Positions 14,883 through 16,649 of a stretch of 16,649 nt of DNA are shown in pieces. Location of the stretch: positions 1 to 16,649 of the forward strand of contig JAEZHF010000064.1 in NCBI GenBank assembly GCA_023416745.1, given 5' to 3'. The notes below the pieces were generated by a model. The model had not been told where the DNA came from, searched no databases, and saw only the letters and a program-made list of their open reading frames with translations. Both the position numbers and the translations under genes were made by a program. Source of the stretch: Bacillota bacterium. Lineage in GTDB: Bacteria; Bacillota; Clostridia; Christensenellales; SZUA-584. Positions within the stretch are counted from its first letter, which is position 1, and each line of letters starts with the position of its first letter.

Positions 14883-15986
14883 TCATTCCCCCGCCTGTTT
14901 CTCGCCCAGCTTTTGCCGTATCAGTTCCCGATTATTCTTCAGCCGCGCATTGCCCGGCTCCATCTCGCAGGCAGTCTGCGCGTACGCATACGATTTGTCA
15001 TACAAACCCAGCCTGTAGCACGCGATGGCGCCCAGATCGTAGAAACAGTAACCCCATGCGCCCGGGTCGTGCAGATAACTGCCCGTCTTTTGTGTGATGC
15101 CTAGGCCCTTCTCCACCATCAGGTATGCCAGCGGCCAGTCGCTCTCGGTATATGCCAGTGTTGCCAGCTGCAAATAAGGCTCGCGCACGCGCGGGCATTC
15201 GGCCACGGCCCGGAAAAGCCACTGCCTCGCCTGATGCCGGTCGCCCTTGCTCTGGTAACTCTTTGCGATGTACCGCATGGACGCGCACCGCTCCTCGTCC
15301 CACCCTGCTGAGGGCAGTGACAGATGCCGCTTGAGCTCCTCAATGCACTTGTCATGCATGCCGCGGTACATGTATTCCCGCCCCAGCCAAAACGCCGTCC
15401 GGTCATCGTGCGGGTTCTCCTGCGCGGACAACTCCAGCAGCGGCAGATACTGCGAACGCGGCTTTGAGTTGTCCGGGTAATGGTTTAGCACCATGCCGGG
15501 CACCCACACCGTCTGATCCGGATCAATCCCGCTGTATTCCAGTACCTCATGCACCGGATGCACCCAACGGAAGCCGTGCCGCCGGTGCACCTTCTCCATG
15601 GCAAACTGCTTATTTGGCGTGCCGTCACTGTTGAAGCTCCACGTAAACAGGTAGCGCGCGCGCGTATGCTGCGGCTGCCACACCGCCTCCAGCTTCTGTC
15701 GCCAGCCCGGCTCAAATATCTCGTCCAAGTCGTTGGACACGCAGATATTAACATCCTCAGGGACGTGGTCCATCGCCTTATTGCGCGCTGTATCAAAGCG
15801 CCATGGACTGGTGCTATCCTCATACACCTGTGCCCCCCGTGCACGCAGCTTCTCCGCCGTGCCGTCCGTTGAGCCCGTGTCAGACACCACCACAATATCC
15901 GCCTCATCCACGGCATCCATCCACCGGTCTACGAACTTCTCCTCGTTCTTGCATATAGCATAAACGCAAATTTTGTATCGGCCCAA
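14883..15986 (-). CDS. Family 2 glycosyltransferase with TPR-like tail, copy 1
   Basis: This 367-residue protein is the paralogue of the next gene. The GT-A domain has CVYAICKNEEKFVDRWMDA, SDTGSTDGT (35-43) and the DxD motif in SNDLDEIFEPGWR (D86, D88). VHPVHEVLEYSG and LNHYPDNSKPRSQYLPLL precede a helical TPR-like tail (about 170-360) with WLGREYMYRGMHDKCIEEL and the closing LGAIACYRLGLYDKSYAYAQ. The first codon is TTG, seven bases after AGGGTG; no in-frame ATG lies near. It is the first gene after the collagen-like gene and its terminator, and its stop is next to the start of copy 2. A weak promoter (GTGTCA, 17 bases, TAGATT) may lie at 16056-16028. Function is inferred from the family and from the neighbouring Thr-rich collagen protein. 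Confidence 0.85.
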   Translation of the reverse strand: MGRYKICVYAICKNEEKFVDRWMDAVDEADIVVVSDTGSTDGTAEKLRARGAQVYEDSTSPWRFDTARNKAMDHVPEDVNICVSNDLDEIFEPGWRQKLEAVWQPQHTRARYLFTWSFNSDGTPNKQFAMEKVHRRHGFRWVHPVHEVLEYSGIDPDQTVWVPGMVLNHYPDNSKPRSQYLPLLELSAQENPHDDRTAFWLGREYMYRGMHDKCIEELKRHLSLPSAGWDEERCASMRYIAKSYQSKGDRHQARQWLFRAVAECPRVREPYLQLATLAYTESDWPLAYLMVEKGLGITQKTGSYLHDPGAWGYCFYDLGAIACYRLGLYDKSYAYAQTACEMEPGNARLKNNRELIRQKLGEKQAGE

Positions 15987-16078
15987 TTTTACGCACCCTA
16001 CCCGTCAAATAATCGCTCGATATAATCAATCTATGCCGCCGCGGCTGTCTTGACACTCGATTGCAGGCAAATATGTAA

Positions 16079-16106
16079 AGGAGGCCATTCGTTCAAATGG
16101 CCTCCT
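16079..16106 (-). terminator. Intrinsic terminator of the collagen-like gene
   Basis: AGGAGGCCATT (16079-16089) pairs perfectly with AATGGCCTCCT (16096-16106) over 11 bp with a 6-base loop. On the minus strand TTTACATATTT follows the stem. It begins 3 bases after the stop codon of the collagen-like gene, so most transcripts of that gene should end here before the glycosyltransferase genes. Confidence 0.8.
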
Positions 16107-16109
16107 CTG

Positions 16110-16649
16110 TCAGAACAAGAGCATATTGAGATTTATTCTGTTTGCAGTCGCTGTATTGACATTGGGCGCGGTTGTAACGATGCCCCTGAGTGAATAGGTG
16201 ACAGTCGCTGTTGCCGGCGCCGTATCCACCAGCGTGTTGGAAACCGGAAATCTTTGAATTCCCGCACCTTGACCTGCCCGGTTGAGGCTTCTCGTATTAA
16301 GGCTCGTAGAGTCTCGGTACACTCTAAATTCAGCAATTACGTTGTAGTTGGAAGCATTATCAACCTCAAACCCCAGAGCCCAGTCAATTTTTATATTGTG
16401 ATCCACCGTCACTGAAACAGCTTCGGAAGCCAGTGTCACCTCCGTATTCAGATTCGGGAAGATTTGCGTCGGCCCAGTTTCTTGCGCGAATTCCAGCGAG
16501 GCTACCCCGGCCGGTCCCGTGTCGCCCGTGGGTCCGGTATCTCCTGCCGGTCCTGTGTCACCCGTCGGTCCCGTGTCCCCAGTATCTCCTGTTGGTCCCG
16601 TGTCACCTGTGTCGCCCGTCGGACCGGTATCTCCCGTGTCGCCCGTCGG
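16110..16649 (-). CDS. Collagen-like (BclA-like) surface protein, C-terminal part
   Basis: The last 179 codons of a collagen-like protein are open from the right edge to the stop at 16110. The visible part starts inside a Gly-X-Y tract of 16 triplets, mostly PTG and DTG. A C-terminal domain of about 130 residues (VASLEFAQETGPTQIFPN to RINLNMLLF) follows. It is rich in beta-forming, Val, Thr and Asn residues, with no cysteine, and resembles the C-terminal trimerising beta-sandwich domains of BclA-type exosporium proteins. Such proteins form trimeric surface filaments and are O-glycosylated on Thr. The N-terminus, with any sorting or secretion signal, is outside the window. Downstream glycosyltransferases and nucleotide-sugar genes in the same direction suggest it is their substrate. 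Collagen-like nature is certain; spore rather than cell-surface location is inference. Confidence 0.88.
   Translation of the reverse strand, partial: PTGDTGDTGPTGDTGDTGPTGDTGDTGPTGDTGPAGDTGPTGDTGPAGVASLEFAQETGPTQIFPNLNTEVTLASEAVSVTVDHNIKIDWALGFEVDNASNYNVIAEFRVYRDSTSLNTRSLNRAGQGAGIQRFPVSNTLVDTAPATATVTYSLRGIVTTAPNVNTATANRINLNMLLF
16506..16649 (-). repeat. Collagen-like Gly-X-Thr repeat tract
   Basis: Sixteen perfect triplets (48 residues) are visible, continuing past the window edge. The first nine triplets are three copies of the nine-residue unit PTGDTGDTG; the rest alternate PTG or PAG with DTG. Thr occupies the third position in 14 of 16 triplets. At DNA level this is a 27-bp imperfect tandem repeat, prone to length change and to assembly error. 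Confidence 0.95.

Noticed and set aside
16050..16077. TTGACA with TATGTA 16 bases later on the plus strand
   Set aside because: It would transcribe straight into the collagen-gene terminator and antisense to it, the -10 is poor, and no plus-strand gene follows.
16506..16649. Regular short direct repeats that could suggest a CRISPR array
   Set aside because: The repeats are continuous, have no unique spacers and translate in frame to a perfect Gly-X-Y tract.

Overview
The window looks like chromosomal DNA from a fermentative Bacillota (Clostridia-like) bacterium, probably uncultured. The pointers are strong GGAGG-type ribosome binding sites, LacI-type sugar regulation, a butanol-dehydrogenase-type iron ADH, a lipoprotein, and a BclA-like collagen protein with CgeB-like and SgtA-like glycosyltransferases, which are typical of spore-formers. 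This placement is inference; there is no rRNA, tRNA or taxonomic marker gene here.

Left block (1-6923): a sugar-uptake and catabolism locus. On the minus strand are the N-terminus of a ribose/galactose-type ABC ATPase, an iron-dependent alcohol dehydrogenase, a metal-binding TIM-barrel sugar isomerase and an M24 (creatinase/prolidase fold) protein that has lost most of its metal ligands. On the plus strand, divergent from these, are a zinc-dependent medium-chain dehydrogenase, a rhamnose-mutarotase-like protein and a LacI-family regulator. GGGAACGTT-type palindromes lie in front of three of the transcription units. Two of these sites are tandem pairs with identical 14-bp spacing, so the LacI protein is the obvious candidate regulator of the whole block. 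The genes suggest capture, anomer conversion, isomerisation and oxidation/reduction of a rhamnose- or fucose-like sugar. No kinase or aldolase is visible in the window.

Middle block (6924-8420): a junction of decayed DNA. It holds the C-terminal half of a large serine recombinase broken by several frameshifts, unassigned degraded frames, a short lipoprotein gene, and about 240 bp with no recognisable gene.

Right block (8421-16649, all minus strand): a surface-glycosylation locus. In transcription order it carries a collagen-like protein (C-terminal part), its terminator, two tandem paralogous family-2 glycosyltransferases with TPR-like tails, a CgeB-like glycosyltransferase, the complete CapE-CapF-CapG (FnlA-FnlB-FnlC) route from UDP-GlcNAc to UDP-N-acetyl-L-fucosamine, and a further glycosyltransferase. 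CapE/CapF and CapG/glycosyltransferase overlap by ATGA, so those pairs are translationally coupled. The collagen tract carries Thr in the third position of 14 of 16 visible triplets. The simplest reading is that these enzymes build and attach FucNAc-containing glycans to the collagen-like protein, in the way BclA is glycosylated on Bacillus and Clostridioides spores. This link is inferred from gene order and family knowledge.
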